Shown piece by piece: positions 11,806-24,450 of a stretch of DNA of 64,000 nt. The translations under genes were made by a program, and so were the position numbers. Origin of the DNA: Sitta carolinensis. Lineage: Eukaryota > Chordata > Aves > Passeriformes > Sittidae. The notes beneath the pieces were generated by a model. The model made no database searches, was not told the origin of the DNA, and worked only from the letters and a program-made list of their open reading frames with translations. Each line of letters begins with the position of its first letter. The first letter of the stretch is position 1. The stretch is taken from contig JAVUNC010000019.1 of the NCBI GenBank assembly GCA_032173965.1, positions 3,596,501 to 3,660,500 of the forward strand, in the 5' to 3' direction.

Positions 11806-14800
11806 TGTTGCTTTCGTATGGCAGTGTTCTTCTGGCACAGGAATTGCTCAGCCCTGGAATGTGAAATCCCTGCCAAGCCTGATTTGGTGGGGGATTTTGG
11901 CTTGTGTGACCTTGATGTGGTCCACTGCAGGCTGAGGTGAAGAGCATCCATCCAGGGTGAGGGTGGATCATACCTGCTGGGGGGGTTGCTCTACCCTCAG
12001 CCACTGTAGTGGATGTCTTGGGCTGCAGACAACTGCCTCACTTGGAGCAACTCGCCAGGAGCAGCCCTGTGGCACATGGAAGTGTTTTCTGACATGAAAT
12101 AGGCTTCCCTAGTTTGGTGTTTATTTCCATGCACTCTGCAAATACACAATTGCAATATCTAAGCAAATAAGATTTAAGGAGCCTGGAATTGCAGCTTTTC
12201 TTTATCAGGCTCTAGTCGCTTAAATAAATAAAACTGATGGGAGGTAGGACTTCAGGATTGAATAATTGCTTTTAAAGTTGATAAAATTATATATAAAATT
12301 TCTTCCAGACCAGAGAACTGATGAAGAGACCAAGAACTGCTCTTCTTGGTGCCTTATCTGGCATCTAAGGAGTGCACAGCATTTCTTGGCTTGAATGAAA
12401 CAGCATGTTTATGACAGATTGTTTAGGGTTATTGTGTTAAATTATAACAAATGGACTCTGTGGTCTGTCAATATGTTTAAGAATGTAACTTGGGATGAGC
12501 ATTAAAAACAATCTTAGGGGCGATTCCACCACGGTTACGCTCCAGCCTTAATTGATTTCAGTGAGTTTATACAGGCAGAAAACTTGAGACCTTCAAAATT
12601 TTCCAGATGCCAATTTTTATTCTGTCTATTTTTAGCTACCCAGCTAAAATGAATGTAATCTGCCAGCCTCTTTCTTACCCAGAGAAGCCCTCACACTGCC
12701 TTGAGGTGAGAGTGCTCTGCAGCCCTGTCTGCTGCTTTCGTGAAGTCAGGGAAGAACAGGAGGGTTTGAGGAGGAATGCTGGTTGGAAATTGTAGGTGAG
12801 AAAGTGGTCATGGTGCCTGTAAATAAAGAAGAACCAAGTGGAGGGAACACTGTGCTAAGAGAGAGTTTATAGAATGAAAATATGGAAGATCTCCCCTGAT
12901 AATGAGGTTTATGCAGAATATTTTGATGCTGGGCTTGTCTTCCTTTTGTTAACACAGCCTCTCCAGACTGTATCAGTGAAGCCCTTACTGTGCTTGAATC
13001 AAATTGTGGTTAATAAATGTGGAATATTCAATATAGGAAAAGACCCAAACCATGTAAATGTCTTGAAAACTGTTTTTTAGGCCAAAGTCTGCCTATTAGT
13101 TCAGACAGAACAGATTCTATGAGGAGCCATGAGTTCTGGAAGAAAATAAACCAAGAGGTTATGTAATTATATGTGGTTATAAAGTAGATGTGAAGTAATG
13201 TAGTTGGCTTGTCAGTGGGTATGGGTGTAACAGTAATTTCTTCATCTGTATAAAAATAAAATTAAATGGAACAGAAAGCTGATGAGAACTTCCAATCAAA
13301 TTTGATATGCTCATTTAATGAAGTAACCTGCTGGAATCTAATACAGAACCCCTGGGGTATAAACCTTTCTTCAACCATATGGTGGTCCAAGAAACAAATA
13401 TTTCCTATAAATGGGGTGTTTCAGTGCCAAACCAAGGTGATGGCAGCAGGAAGGGTCAGTGATCACTGATCTTGGGGTCTCAGCTCTGTTTGCACATCAC
13501 TATAGACAGGTCCTGATTTAATGATTCACAAACTCCAAAAATATTTGCTACAAGAAAGGGAACAAGGAAGATAAAAATGGCAAAAGGGACCAAAGTCTCT
13601 TGTTCAGCGAGGTGCACCATGAGGTCTCACATACTGCTTGATCCAGCTAATTAGAGATGGATGCAACCAAAGTGCTAACGAGCACACATTCGATCAAAAA
13701 TCAAGGGGTTCTGAAGCAGTGTTCAAACCTGAGTCACTTTTATGAAATTCAGTTAGGTTCAATATCTGCAGCTGGTCTGCAACCAAACCTTAACACCAGA
13801 GTTGTTGCTGGGGTGTGTGAGGCTTTGAGCTCAGGATGTCAGAAGTTCTTGCCCTTGAGCTGCTCTGAGCATGCAAGATGCAGGTCTCACAGCCCAGTGT
13901 TCTGTTTTTTCTCCCAAGAACAAAGAAATATAATTGCCACTCGTAGGAATGACAGCTGGAAACAGCCACAATGTCCCTATGCATCAGGGAGATGTTGCAG
14001 GTCACCTCATTCTTCAGTGATTTAAAGACCAGCAATATGGGACTATGGGATGGGGTTTTGCCATCTGATGGAACCCACATGAAATGAATTGATGGCTTCA
14101 TTCCAGTTCCTAGTGTAAACTTGTTGGCAGTCTCCAAGGATATGCAGGCTAGTTTCATCCATCAAAAGCAGAAAATATCTTTATCCGAAAAAAATGTCTT
14201 TTTTTTTTTTTTTTTTTTTTTTTTCCCTTTGGAAAAATGTAAATACAAGACAAAATATGCAGCAGTTCATGGGCAAGTTATGCATTCCTCTGCAGTGTGT
14301 AACCTGTTCTCAAAGAGGTGGTCTGGATCAATTTGTGAACTGTTGGGAGGGAAAGCTGCATTTGGAGATGCTCTGAAATTGTTTCCTCTGCTTCTTCTGT
14401 GAAACCCTCCATTGCCATAAGAAAAAAAAAAAAATAATAAAAAAAAGCCAGAAGAGTGTAAATAAACAAATGAACAGACAGGTTTCACCTTGATACCCAG
14501 CTATGAAGCACAGAAGATGAATCACTGCAGATCCTCAGTGTCAGGTACAGCCATCTGATGTACACGAGCTTGGGTCACAGACAGCAGAGAGCAGGGCAGA
14601 TGAACACAGCAGAAGGTTTTTGTCAGCACGAGTGCAGGCCCTACATAACACCACAGGAAAACTGGACTAGTTTTTGTTGTACTTTTTGCTTTGGACTGCT
14701 TCCACAGCACAACGGGCCATTCCCATTTCTCATGCTCTAGGCAAAGGGGCGTCTTTAGGGAGGTAGAGAATTTACCTAGGAATAACTGAAAGTCACTGAT

Positions 14801-15344
14801 ACATTTTGAGACCATTAGTAGTCAGGAGACATAATTTAAATGAGCTGTTAACAAAACCTTAATTAAGTTTTCCTGTAGCTAAGCACCCCTTGCTGTTCTC
14901 CTGGCCTCTATCTCTTATTTCAGTGTTAAAAGTTCCTGCACTGCTTCGTGGTAACAGATGGTGTCTATCAAATAGTCAAAATCTCAGCAAGTATCCCAAG
15001 GACTGAGGAGGAGATCTCGAGCATTAAACCCCCAGGTTTCTGTAGTTCCTGGTCCCTTAAAGCAGTGCTGTAACACACCAGATGATCTGCAGGCTGTGCA
15101 CAAAGCAGGACCTCAAATGCACCCTCAACAGTGGGCTCTCCCTGGCAAAAATACTGTTTTGATCTCCAGGAGATCACTCAAAGAACTCTCACTGATCAGG
15201 CCTCCTGCCCCACTGCAAGCCCTGTGAGCAGTGTGAGAGGAAACCATGACTCTCACCCATGCCAGGGGAAATTTATCCTCAGAAGCCAATAAATATGTAC
15301 ATGAAAAAGTATGTGCCATGGGCTGCAGAGAGGAAAACCCCCAT
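11806..15344. other. Intergenic sequence downstream of TGFB2
   Basis: No gene was recognised. The region is AT-rich, with a run of 26 T at 14199-14224 and an A-rich stretch at 14420-14447. The open frames are short and mostly driven by these runs. Confidence 0.7.
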
Positions 15345-15882
15345 TGTCCTAGTTTTAGCTCAACTAAATCTCTTTCCAGTAGCTGTAAAAGTGCAGTGCT
15401 TTGGGTTCAAAATAAGAATGGTGTTGAAAACTCACTGATGCTTTTTGCTAAGTCACGTTTATGCCAGGGCAAGGACTATTTTTTCCCCTTGTCTCATGCT
15501 CTGCCAGTGAGGAGGTGAGCAGAAAAAACCAGGAGGGAACAGAGCTGGGACAGGTGACCTGAACTGACCAAAGGGATATTCCACACCACAGAACATCATT
15601 CCCAGTATAAAAACTGGGGGAGTTACCTGGAAGGGCAGCCAGGCTGGGTTCAGGAAAGGGGTTTGGCATCAGTCAGCAGGTGGTGAACAATTGTATTGTT
15701 TTCTTGCTTTTCTTGCCTGTATTATTATTTGCCATTATTACTTAATTTACTCTATTTTCAATCGCTGAGCTGTTCTTATCTCATCATGCAAGCGTCATTT
15801 GGATTCTCCTCCCCAGTCCACTGGGGTGAAAGGGGTTTACTGAGCAGTTGTGTCATCTCCAGCTGGGTTTAAACCCATGACA
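15345..15882 (+). mobile_element. Solo LTR of an avian ERVL-type endogenous retrovirus
   Basis: The interval starts TGTCCTAGTTTTAGCT and ends CCATGACA, with TG...CA ends. Several blocks match the abundant bird ERVL-type LTR as I remember it: CTGACCAAAGGGATATTCCA, then AGTATAAAAACTGGGG with a TATA box at 15606-15613, CAGGTGGTGAACAATTGTAT, CTGTTCTTATCTCA, and GATTCTCCTCCCCAGTCCAC. No internal retroviral sequence flanks it, so it is a solo LTR left by recombination between two LTRs. Divergence is moderate, and the segment that usually carries the poly(A) signal looks altered. I did not find an exact target-site duplication. The family name should be checked against a repeat library. Confidence 0.78.
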
Positions 15883-18861
15883 CAATTGCAAGCAAAAAAA
15901 GGGCATAGTGAAAAAGGAAAGAATCAAGTCATTCTTGATCCATTTCTGTGGATACATAGATTAAAGTTGTGTATATAAATTTAAAGAACTCTTTAAGATT
16001 TACTTTAGGCTTCATTGTTTGTTTTTAATTTTTGTTTGTTTTTTTTGTGTTTTTTTGTTGGGTTTTTTTTGTTTTTGTTTTTTTGTTTTTGTTTTGTTGT
16101 TTGTTGTTGTTGTTGGGTTTTTTTGGGGTTTTTTCTCTATTCATAAGCCACTCTCTCCTTTGCACTTTGCACTTTCTGGACAGTTTCACTACATATATTC
16201 TTAGCAGTCTAGCTGTATGGCTCCAGGGAGGAAAAAAGGAAATTTCAGAGACTGAATCTCTTCTGGGTTACCCCACAATAACAGGTTGTGTTCGTAACTT
16301 GCATTGCTGAATGCAGGAAATTACTTTGGGAGGCAACAGAGTTGAACTGACTGGTCTTATTCCCAGCTCTCTTACTTCAGCTTTACTACAGCACAGCTAT
16401 TTCAACTGGGGACAAACCAGGATTTAAAGTCATTTGTCCAAGAATGCTCATGCTCAGTTTGCTATTCCACTAGAGGCTTCGCACAAAGCATTTGTGTTTG
16501 TGAAGTGTTTGAACAATGATTGCCACAGTAGGCTGCAAGAAGCCTACTTTCTATTACTTTCCTATTGCACATTTGAGCTTGTGTTTGAAATCTAAAAAGA
16601 TGATGAACACGGCAGTATTCTGGAGAAGGAAATTGATTTATTATCTTTTAAATTGGTATATTTTGCAAGGTGTTGCTGCCCTTTGTATCTCATCCAGCAG
16701 CATTGAAAATAACATTCTCTAATGCTGGAATTAATTCTTGTGCAGTATTTATTGCATGGGTGTAATATATAACTATAGCCTGGGGAAAACTATCCTTTGC
16801 AGTTGCTTATAGTGCTCTCAAATAGTTTTCAGTCTGACCTTTTGATATTGGAATCCAGCCCAGAGATAAATTTGTCTACACAGTTTTATCAGGCTTTACT
16901 GAGATATCTTTGACTTCTGAGAGTAACAGGTAAGTATATTTGCCTTACACTTGTCAATCACACACAGCTCAGCTCGAGAGCAGGATCCAGTCATTTGCAC
17001 TCTGGTTTGTTGGGGTCACAGTCAGATGAGTAATTCAGCCTTCATTTCAAACATAAAAGCAGATTTCCAGTGTTCCTGACTGTAAAGAAATACATGAAAC
17101 CATGAGCTGTGTTGAATTAACACAGCAACATCTACTTGAGTGTGCAGAATCACCAAAGCAGACCATGGAGTGAAGTTTTGTTCTTTGTAGCTTTTCAATG
17201 GAGAATATGCTTTTTTCAGAGGAAAAGCCTTTCCTCCATGCCTCTGGCATACAGTCACACAAGTGAAACAAATGTCATCTTTTTTCTCTGGAATTTAAGG
17301 ATGAAAACATCAGGATTTCAGGTTCTTGTTGAAAAAAAAAAAAATACAGAGGAAATAGTTAAATATCTCAACTGTTCTCAGCCTTGACAATAATCTTCCC
17401 AGAAAAAAAAAAAAAAAAAAGCAGCATGAGCTGGTCCACCTGTGTAAGTGTCCTTGTGAGAAGCCCCTCTGAAAAGAGCCCTGCCCCTTCTATCTTTATT
17501 AACAAACACCTCAGTGCCTGTACTCTCCACCAGCTAATGAGAAAGGATGACAGACACCTCTTAAAACAGCTTTTAGCTGCACTTCTCCCTTGCAGTTGGG
17601 CCTTTATTCACTGCTGAGCAGTGGCAACTTGACAAGAGACTGAAGCTGTCTTTGAAATAAGGTAGATGCAGAAGGTAAACTGTGTTCAGACACAGCCTGA
17701 TGCTCAACCACTGTCTGACCTACGAGAAAATGTGAGCGTGAAGGAATCTCATTCTGCAAAAAATGATCACAAAGAGCAAGAATCATACCCTGCATCTCCA
17801 GAGACGGGCAGAATGTTTTTTTACCAAAGACCTGCATAGGAAAGTGCAAGAGCAGTGACTCTCTCTCTACAAAAAATGATGACACATCCCTGGGCTGGCC
17901 AGGCACTGCGTGGAGTAGCTTCATCACAGTCTAGTTTCAGCTTCCTCATGCACTTGGGTTGTTTGGTGGTATGTGTCTGTCTCTGAGCCTTGATTTATTC
18001 CTTTGAAACCTTTTCAAGGGTAATCTGCCACAGAATGTGTTTGTATAAAGGGATGAAAGTAGCAAATGTCCCCATGAAAAACAAAGGTCAATCAGACACT
18101 TTTTATGTGAATCATCATTACACCCATACTTCCTGCTGGAGTAATTAGGAGATTTGTTTAGAACACTGTGCTTCTTTTGATTTATTCCAAATCTGTTGTA
18201 AATTACTGACTAGAGATTACATGCTGAGCATCTTTGTACTAAAATAATTCTTAATCCATACCAAAAATTTTCAATTTGCTTTAAGGGAATTGCTTCCAGA
18301 GACTAAAGGACAAATCTGTTTCTTTTATCTCTTCGTTCTGCAGCCTGTCTCCTGAAGTTTCTCTGTATCAATGCCATGAGTTCCTGGTGTTGATTTTCTT
18401 GTATCTTATGTTGACATCTCTTGAAAAAGTGAATGGCATTGAAGTTTGTCCCCCAGTTTGCCACATAGACCATTGACAGATAGGAGACACATGTGACTTT
18501 GAGTAAAATGGGTTGGCTTGAAGCTGAGTTCCTAAAAGTGAAAGAAACCTCCCAAATTCCTGATCTTGGAGCCCATACTCAGAAGTGGTTTTTGGGTTCC
18601 CAGCCACAGTCATCCCTCTTCAAGTCTGCTTCCAGAAACTAAACAGAAGGTACCTTCCCTGATGGAAACAGAACAGGAAGGCCAGAAAACTCTTTAGATC
18701 TGTTCATAGGCTTGGAAACCTAAATATATTCCTAGCTAAGGAGTACTTAACGTGAATACAACTAACCATACACAATGATCAAGTACAGCCAAATTCTTCT
18801 TGTCTCAAAAAAGCAAAGGAGATTTCTCTGCAGAACCCATAGTGAGAAGGGCTGGTTAAAA
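15883..18861. other. Intergenic sequence with low-complexity tracts
   Basis: No gene was recognised. It contains the G/T-rich tract described separately, A runs at 17332-17344 and 17402-17420, and otherwise unremarkable AT-rich sequence. Confidence 0.7.
16014..16137. repeat. G/T-rich low-complexity tract, (GTTTT)n-like
   Basis: About 120 bp contain only T and G apart from rare bases, made of GTTTT, GTTTTTT and GTTGTT units. The tract produces spurious Phe/Val-rich frames. Confidence 0.9.
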
Positions 18862-19012
18862 TGGGGATGTCCCTAGAGGTGTTCAAGGCCAGGCTGGATG
18901 GACCCAGGGCAGCCTGATCTAGTGGGTGGCATCCCTGCCCGTGGTGGGGAGCTTGGAACTCCAAAATCTTGAAGGTTCCTGCCAAGCCAAACCATTTTGT
19001 GATTCTATGATT
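18862..19012 (+). mobile_element. CR1 LINE 3' end fragment
   Basis: The sequence reads GGGGATGTCCCTAGAGGTGTTCAAGG-like, then GCCAGGCTGGATGG, GGCAGCCTGATCTAG, GAAGGTTCCTGCCAAGCCAA, and ends TGTGATTCTATGATT. This is the conserved CR1 3' UTR in sense orientation, ending in the CR1 terminal microsatellite. It is 5'-truncated, as usual for CR1. Confidence 0.93.
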
Positions 19013-21840
19013 AGCTCCAAGTAAATCATGAAGTTGACACTGCTGAATAGCCATTGGATTTCCAGCATTCAATCAACATTTTATTTGTTTGATTGGTGTT
19101 TCTTGGGGGGGGGTTAAGATAAAATTTGGTGCATTCACTCAGCCTTCGAATACAGCATTATTTAACTGCTTAAATGAGAAATATTGTGGTTTTATGTTAC
19201 TAGTTTAATGCAGTAAGCAAACAGGGATCAAAGTTTCTTGAGAACTACATTTAATTATAATCACCGCCACAAATGCCAGAGCAAGATGTGGCTCTGTCAT
19301 AAAAGAAAACACAGTAAAACAATATTATGCAGTTTACAAATTCCATCAAACCACTGTACAAATAAACAATGCTACTGAATCACACAACAAATCATCTTAC
19401 AATTAGGCCACACAAGACCATCTGGTTTGCAAACCAGCCTACAAGCCAAAGAGGAAAACTTTGAAGATAAATATTGCCATATGTGGAAGCCCAGGAAAAA
19501 TATTGCTTACTAGCACGGAGCATCATTTTGAAATGTAATTCTCCATGGGAATTGAAGATTTCTTACTGAGGCTAATATGTTTTGCAAGAAATCTCACAAA
19601 ATGGAAGGATAAGGTATTACACATAGGCCTAGATTCTGCAGAGGAATGCAAACCCTTATAAAGCAGCTGAATTTAGCCAGTCTGCTGCTTGAGTACCTAA
19701 GTTAAATTGGAAGTTGTAACATTTTGTCTGTCCAGGACATTTGTCTAGTTGCATAAGGGAAACATCCTGTTCTTTCTCAGTCAAAGTGTACTGATGATGG
19801 AAAAAAAGAGATTTGGTCTACATGAGTTTTAAATGGCTAAAGTAGCATTATTTTAACACTCATATACTGATAATCGGAGATTCTTAGCATTCTGGTGGAA
19901 CAGTTTTGCAAAACTCAAGGTCTAAGGATCAAGATTTACCGAAGCAAACAGATATTTGGAAAGTCTGACTTCAAGTCACATAATGGTTGTGCAGTTCAGG
20001 AGAGTGGGATTCAGCGTTCTTTAAAAACCAAGGCACTGTAAGACACCTAAAAACAGATACCAGTAAATGTGTCTAAAATCTTCTCTCAAAGATGTTGGCA
20101 AAGGAACTTGTATTTTCTAAAGTCAGAGGTAAGTTCCTCCTTAATATTGGTGATTCAGGGCTGGGGTCCTGAAGTATAATGGTCAGTAAAGGAGGACACT
20201 AAAAAAAGGAGAAAATCATAAAAAACACAAAATCAACATCAGCCTCTTATCCATCTGAACAGATTTTGATTAAAATAAAAAATGCAGAAGTGTTTCATTT
20301 GTTTGAAATTTACAGTCTCTGTGCTGTTTTGCTGGTTTGTTCCCAATTTGTTTTGCCTTATACCATGAAAGACCATAAACATTTGAAAAGGGTTTATCTT
20401 TCATGCTTTGAAACAAATAAATGAAGAAAAAAAAGAAAGGTTGAAATATTAAAAGGGATAGTTTAGGACATTTATAGAAAGATAAAATACACTTTAAACT
20501 GTATGGGTTTATAAGCATTATATAGGGTATAAAATTGCTTGAAAGCTTATAATTGACATCTCTGGCTCATTAAATGTTTTCTTTCTGTCACAGGTATTTC
20601 TCATAAAGTTGATCAAAGGTTTGGATTCTCCAGAAAATGGCTCATATGTTAAGAATAACTCAGAAGTGCTGAAGTCACATTTTTATTCTTGCAGGGTTAC
20701 TAATGAAATCTGTACTCTTAGTACTGAGGTCTTTTAGAGGTGGGTATAAGCAAAGTTTTTTACAAACTAAGAAAATACCTTTAAGAAGGCTGCCCCCACT
20801 CCCAGTTTTCAGCCTCACAGCAAATGTAACATCCCTACAGTTGTCCTGATTTAAATTTTTTCCCATCTGTGGTGTCCAGTACATCATTCCCTTAAAGAGA
20901 TGTTATAAAACTAATTGGGGATTTAGAGATTTTTTTTCACTGAGATGTGAAGTTACGCACAACTGTGTCACATCTCAAGCTGATGCACACTGAGCTGGGT
21001 CTCTGCTGCATTAGTTCAGTCCAGTGGTTTCAGGGGAGGTCTGATTTATGTCAGCACATGCCTTGATAAAACAGAAAGAGAAGCAAAAGTGTTGCTGGCC
21101 TGACTTTGGGTGGTTGTAGGTTTGGGGCACCAGAGTATTTCACCATGTATTCAACGGATGCTGTGTGTCACAGGGAACACTGCTGTGATTTATGTATATT
21201 ACCAGCTCAGGAGAGTATTTTGCTCTCTGAAATTTCCCTAAAGCTCCTCAGATCACAGGGTGGAGAAAACATGGCCTGCTCTAATCCAGCTATAACAATT
21301 GAGTCCTTTCTCAGGTTTGCTGGCTGATGTCTCACATGGTTTGAGGTGCAGTCCCTGCATTTTCAGGCTGTTTGAACTACATGGCCAATGCAGAATGGAA
21401 GATCTCTCCCTTTGGCACCACTGGGCAGCAATTTTCATGAAGATTCAGAAGGTGATATGCAAAGGTCTGCCAGTTTGCATCATATATAAGCTGATGACAA
21501 ACAATTTTGTCAGCATTATGCTGGTGATTAAAATGGTGAGCAATCAGGCTGTGCAGGTCTCAATTTATGATCTTTGCATTACTTACTGCTTTTTTATTTC
21601 AGACAGCAGCAGTTGTATTGCCAGCATTGACAGCAGGTCTAGACCTGCACAAAGCAGGAAGAAGATCTGATCTTTGCCCTTTCACTGAGGAATGGATAAA
21701 TAAAGCTGTGGAGAAAACCAAGTCCTACCACTTAAAAAAGATTTCCTCCCCAACGGACTGTGGTCTCAGGCTTTGACAGAGCAGCACCAACTTCTCCTGG
21801 CTGGAGATGTGCTCGTGGCTAGGCACCAGCAGCACCCCAG
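19013..21840. other. Intergenic AT-rich sequence
   Basis: No gene, RNA or recognisable repeat was seen. The open frames are short and lack similarity to known proteins. Confidence 0.65.
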
Positions 21841-23150
21841 AGATGGCTTAAAACATGTGTGAGTCACAGAAAGGAGAGTTTTGGATGGCAGATTTGGAAA
21901 GGATGTGCTGGGGTAGGGCAGGGAAGGGCAGGGAAGGGCAAGAAGAGTGCCCATGGCTGGGAACAAAGGGCACTTCTGGTCATTTATCTCTGTGTTTCTT
22001 GCTCTGTTGTCTGCCTGTCTCCTGGTATTTCCACCACAGCACAGGCTGCTGCCCTTTGCATGCAAACAAACAGTCAGAAAGAAAGACACCTCCTCCCAAG
22101 GGCCTGGATTTTGTCTGAAATGTGAGCAGGAGGTGCAGGAGATGAAATCTCCCTCATCCTTGCTGAGGCCTGTCTCTGCAGCTGATTTTGAACAGCACTG
22201 AGTCACAGCAAAAGACATCATGAACTCCCTGAAGCCAAAGAAACCCTTGCCAGCATCCCAAAGGGATTCCCAGCCACCTCACTCCTGTGCAGCGCCTCTG
22301 GCATCCTGTGGCTTGCCCAGATTTATTTATTTATTTGTTTTATTCACCTCTGTTTTGTCTGGAAAAGACTTATCTGTTTCTCCTCCCGCGGCTCAGGTCT
22401 TTCTTTCAGCTCCTGCCAAATCCAAGGGCCACTAGTTTTGTGAACCTCTTTGGAGCAGGAGCCATGCCTTGTCCCTTGTCAGGCTGGCCAGCAGCCAGCT
22501 CCTGGGAGGTGACCAGGACCCAGGAGGAGAGGGATGTGGTGCCACAGCTGGAGGGAGAGACCTCAGGTGGGAGATGTGGTGTTTGGCACCCTGCAAAGGC
22601 TCTGAGGCTGAGCTATCACCCTGGGACGTGGCTTTAGCCCTGGGCTGTGCTTCCAGAGGGACACAGCGTCCCTCTCACACAGGGGTGATGGGAAGGGCAA
22701 ATCACATGGAGAGAGGAGGAACAGCCATGCTCTGGCACAGGGAAACTTTGCCTGGCTATGAGTATGGCCCTTAGCACCTGGCATGTGTGGGCTTAGCACT
22801 GCCACAGAAAGCCTCTTTCCTCCTTGCCAGCCATTCTGGCTGGGAAAAGGCTCTCAGCCATCCATGGGAGCACACCAGTTAGATTCACCTTAGCATTTTC
22901 ACCTGTGCCTCGCCTGGGGAGCTGCCCAGCTAGCATCTCCAAGGAGAGGGGTGGATGGGTGGCACACCCCTGGCAGGCAGACTGCACCAAGGGAAAGGAG
23001 TGGACCCTTCCTCAATTTTTGGGGAGTCTCAGGTTGGCACGGGCCCAGCTGTGCTCCCACCACAGGCTCAGACCCACGGGGTGTGGGGAGAGCATGGTCA
23101 GCACCGCCCCTCACTGCGGCTGCACACACAGCACTGTCCTGACATTAAAT
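21841..23150. other. Moderately GC-rich intergenic block
   Basis: GC content is higher than in the flanks. A short direct repeat of GGGCAGGGAA lies at about 21916-21941. Overlapping frames of 80-150 codons exist on both strands, but none resembles a known protein. The block could contain an untranslated transcript; nothing in the sequence proves it. Confidence 0.5.
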
Positions 23151-24339
23151 AAATAGTGAAAAAAAGAGATGGAGAGAGAGAGTGAAATGTACACCCTCCA
23201 TTTCACACAGTGTCCAGAAAGCCTGGCTGTCAGCATCCTGCTGGACTCCCTCCAGACAGGTATTCATTACATAGATTTGACTTTTTAAATACGATAGAAA
23301 TGAGAACTGCAAACTTAATATGTTTTTCTTCTTGGGAGATGAGGGGGCAGGAGGGAGGGGAATAGCATTTACCTCATAATTTCCCTTTCTCTTCCCCCCT
23401 CTGTGTAAGCCACATTATTCTTTCTGCAAAGGTACTTGGGGAAACTTGCTAAAATTTTCCCTCATGCTTGAAATTTACTTACCCTGGGTAACAGGAAATG
23501 TGGTGTCTTGTGATGTAGATTGTTATACCAGATGGTAATCTTAGCACATGCTATTTGTGTAGATCTGCGGCGCAAGTGAGTCATCATTCCTAGCTGACCT
23601 TCACTGCTGTGAAAATACTCCTTTCAATAATAACAACAACAATGACAATAACAATAACAAACAACCTTTCCACAGGGCTGGGCTCTGCCTGGCGTGGGGA
23701 CAAGGCTGTGCAGCCAGCGAAGGTGGGTCCTGGGCTCTCTGCAGAGCAGTTACAATCCCTCTGGAGCAGCATCCAGGACTCGTTACGAGTCTTTCCATTG
23801 GCTCTGCTGAGCTCTGGATCAGGCCCAGGTCGTGTTGCATCACATTTCTTTACAGCCTCCTTACGTTCCCCTCTCTGCACTCCTCCGTTGACAGAAAGCT
23901 CTTGCCCTTTTTCTGCCATTTAGGAAGAGGCTCAGCCCCCTAATCAGACCAAAGCAGTGGGACCAGCTTGCTGCTCCTTCCAAAGTCCCTGCAGCATGCT
24001 GGATTTAGCAGAAAGACTAGACTGTGAGATGCATTACCCCTGAATTGAAACTATGCTTGCAATTTCCTCACCTTAAAAAAGAGTATTTCTACCTGAGACG
24101 GGTAACAAAACCCATTGATATTTCAATGGTTTTGCTGGAGACTCCCACAACACCTGTGGCAGCTCAGCCTTTCTTATCCCTTTTTATTCTCTGCACAGAT
24201 AATTCTGAACACAGGTTCCTGCTTCAGCAAGTCTGCAGATCTAAGCCCAGATCTTGCAAGGACTCTATTGGTGCAGGGCTGACCTCATAAATTGAAATTA
24301 CAGTTGTTATTAGTAGTGCCACTACAGTCCTGTAGAAAT

Positions 24340-24450
24340 CCAGACATAGTATTTGACTCCAGTGTTTCCTGCAGCAATGAATTCCACTCTGGGAAGAAGC
24401 ATTTCCTTTCATTTTCCTGAAGTTGTCCTTCTACCGTAGGGATTTAAGAC
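24340..24450 (-). mobile_element. Possible ancient CR1-like LINE remnant
   Basis: The segment with AATTCCACTCTGGGAAGAAG, CATTTCC and CCTGAAGTTGTCC resembles the reverse complement of the region near the 3' end of old CR1-type LINEs. It is highly diverged and lacks the terminal microsatellite, so this is tentative. Confidence 0.25.

Noticed and set aside
15335..15890. Exact target-site duplication around the LTR
   Set aside because: The five bases on each side (15340-15344 and 15883-15887) do not match, so the insertion boundary cannot be confirmed this way.
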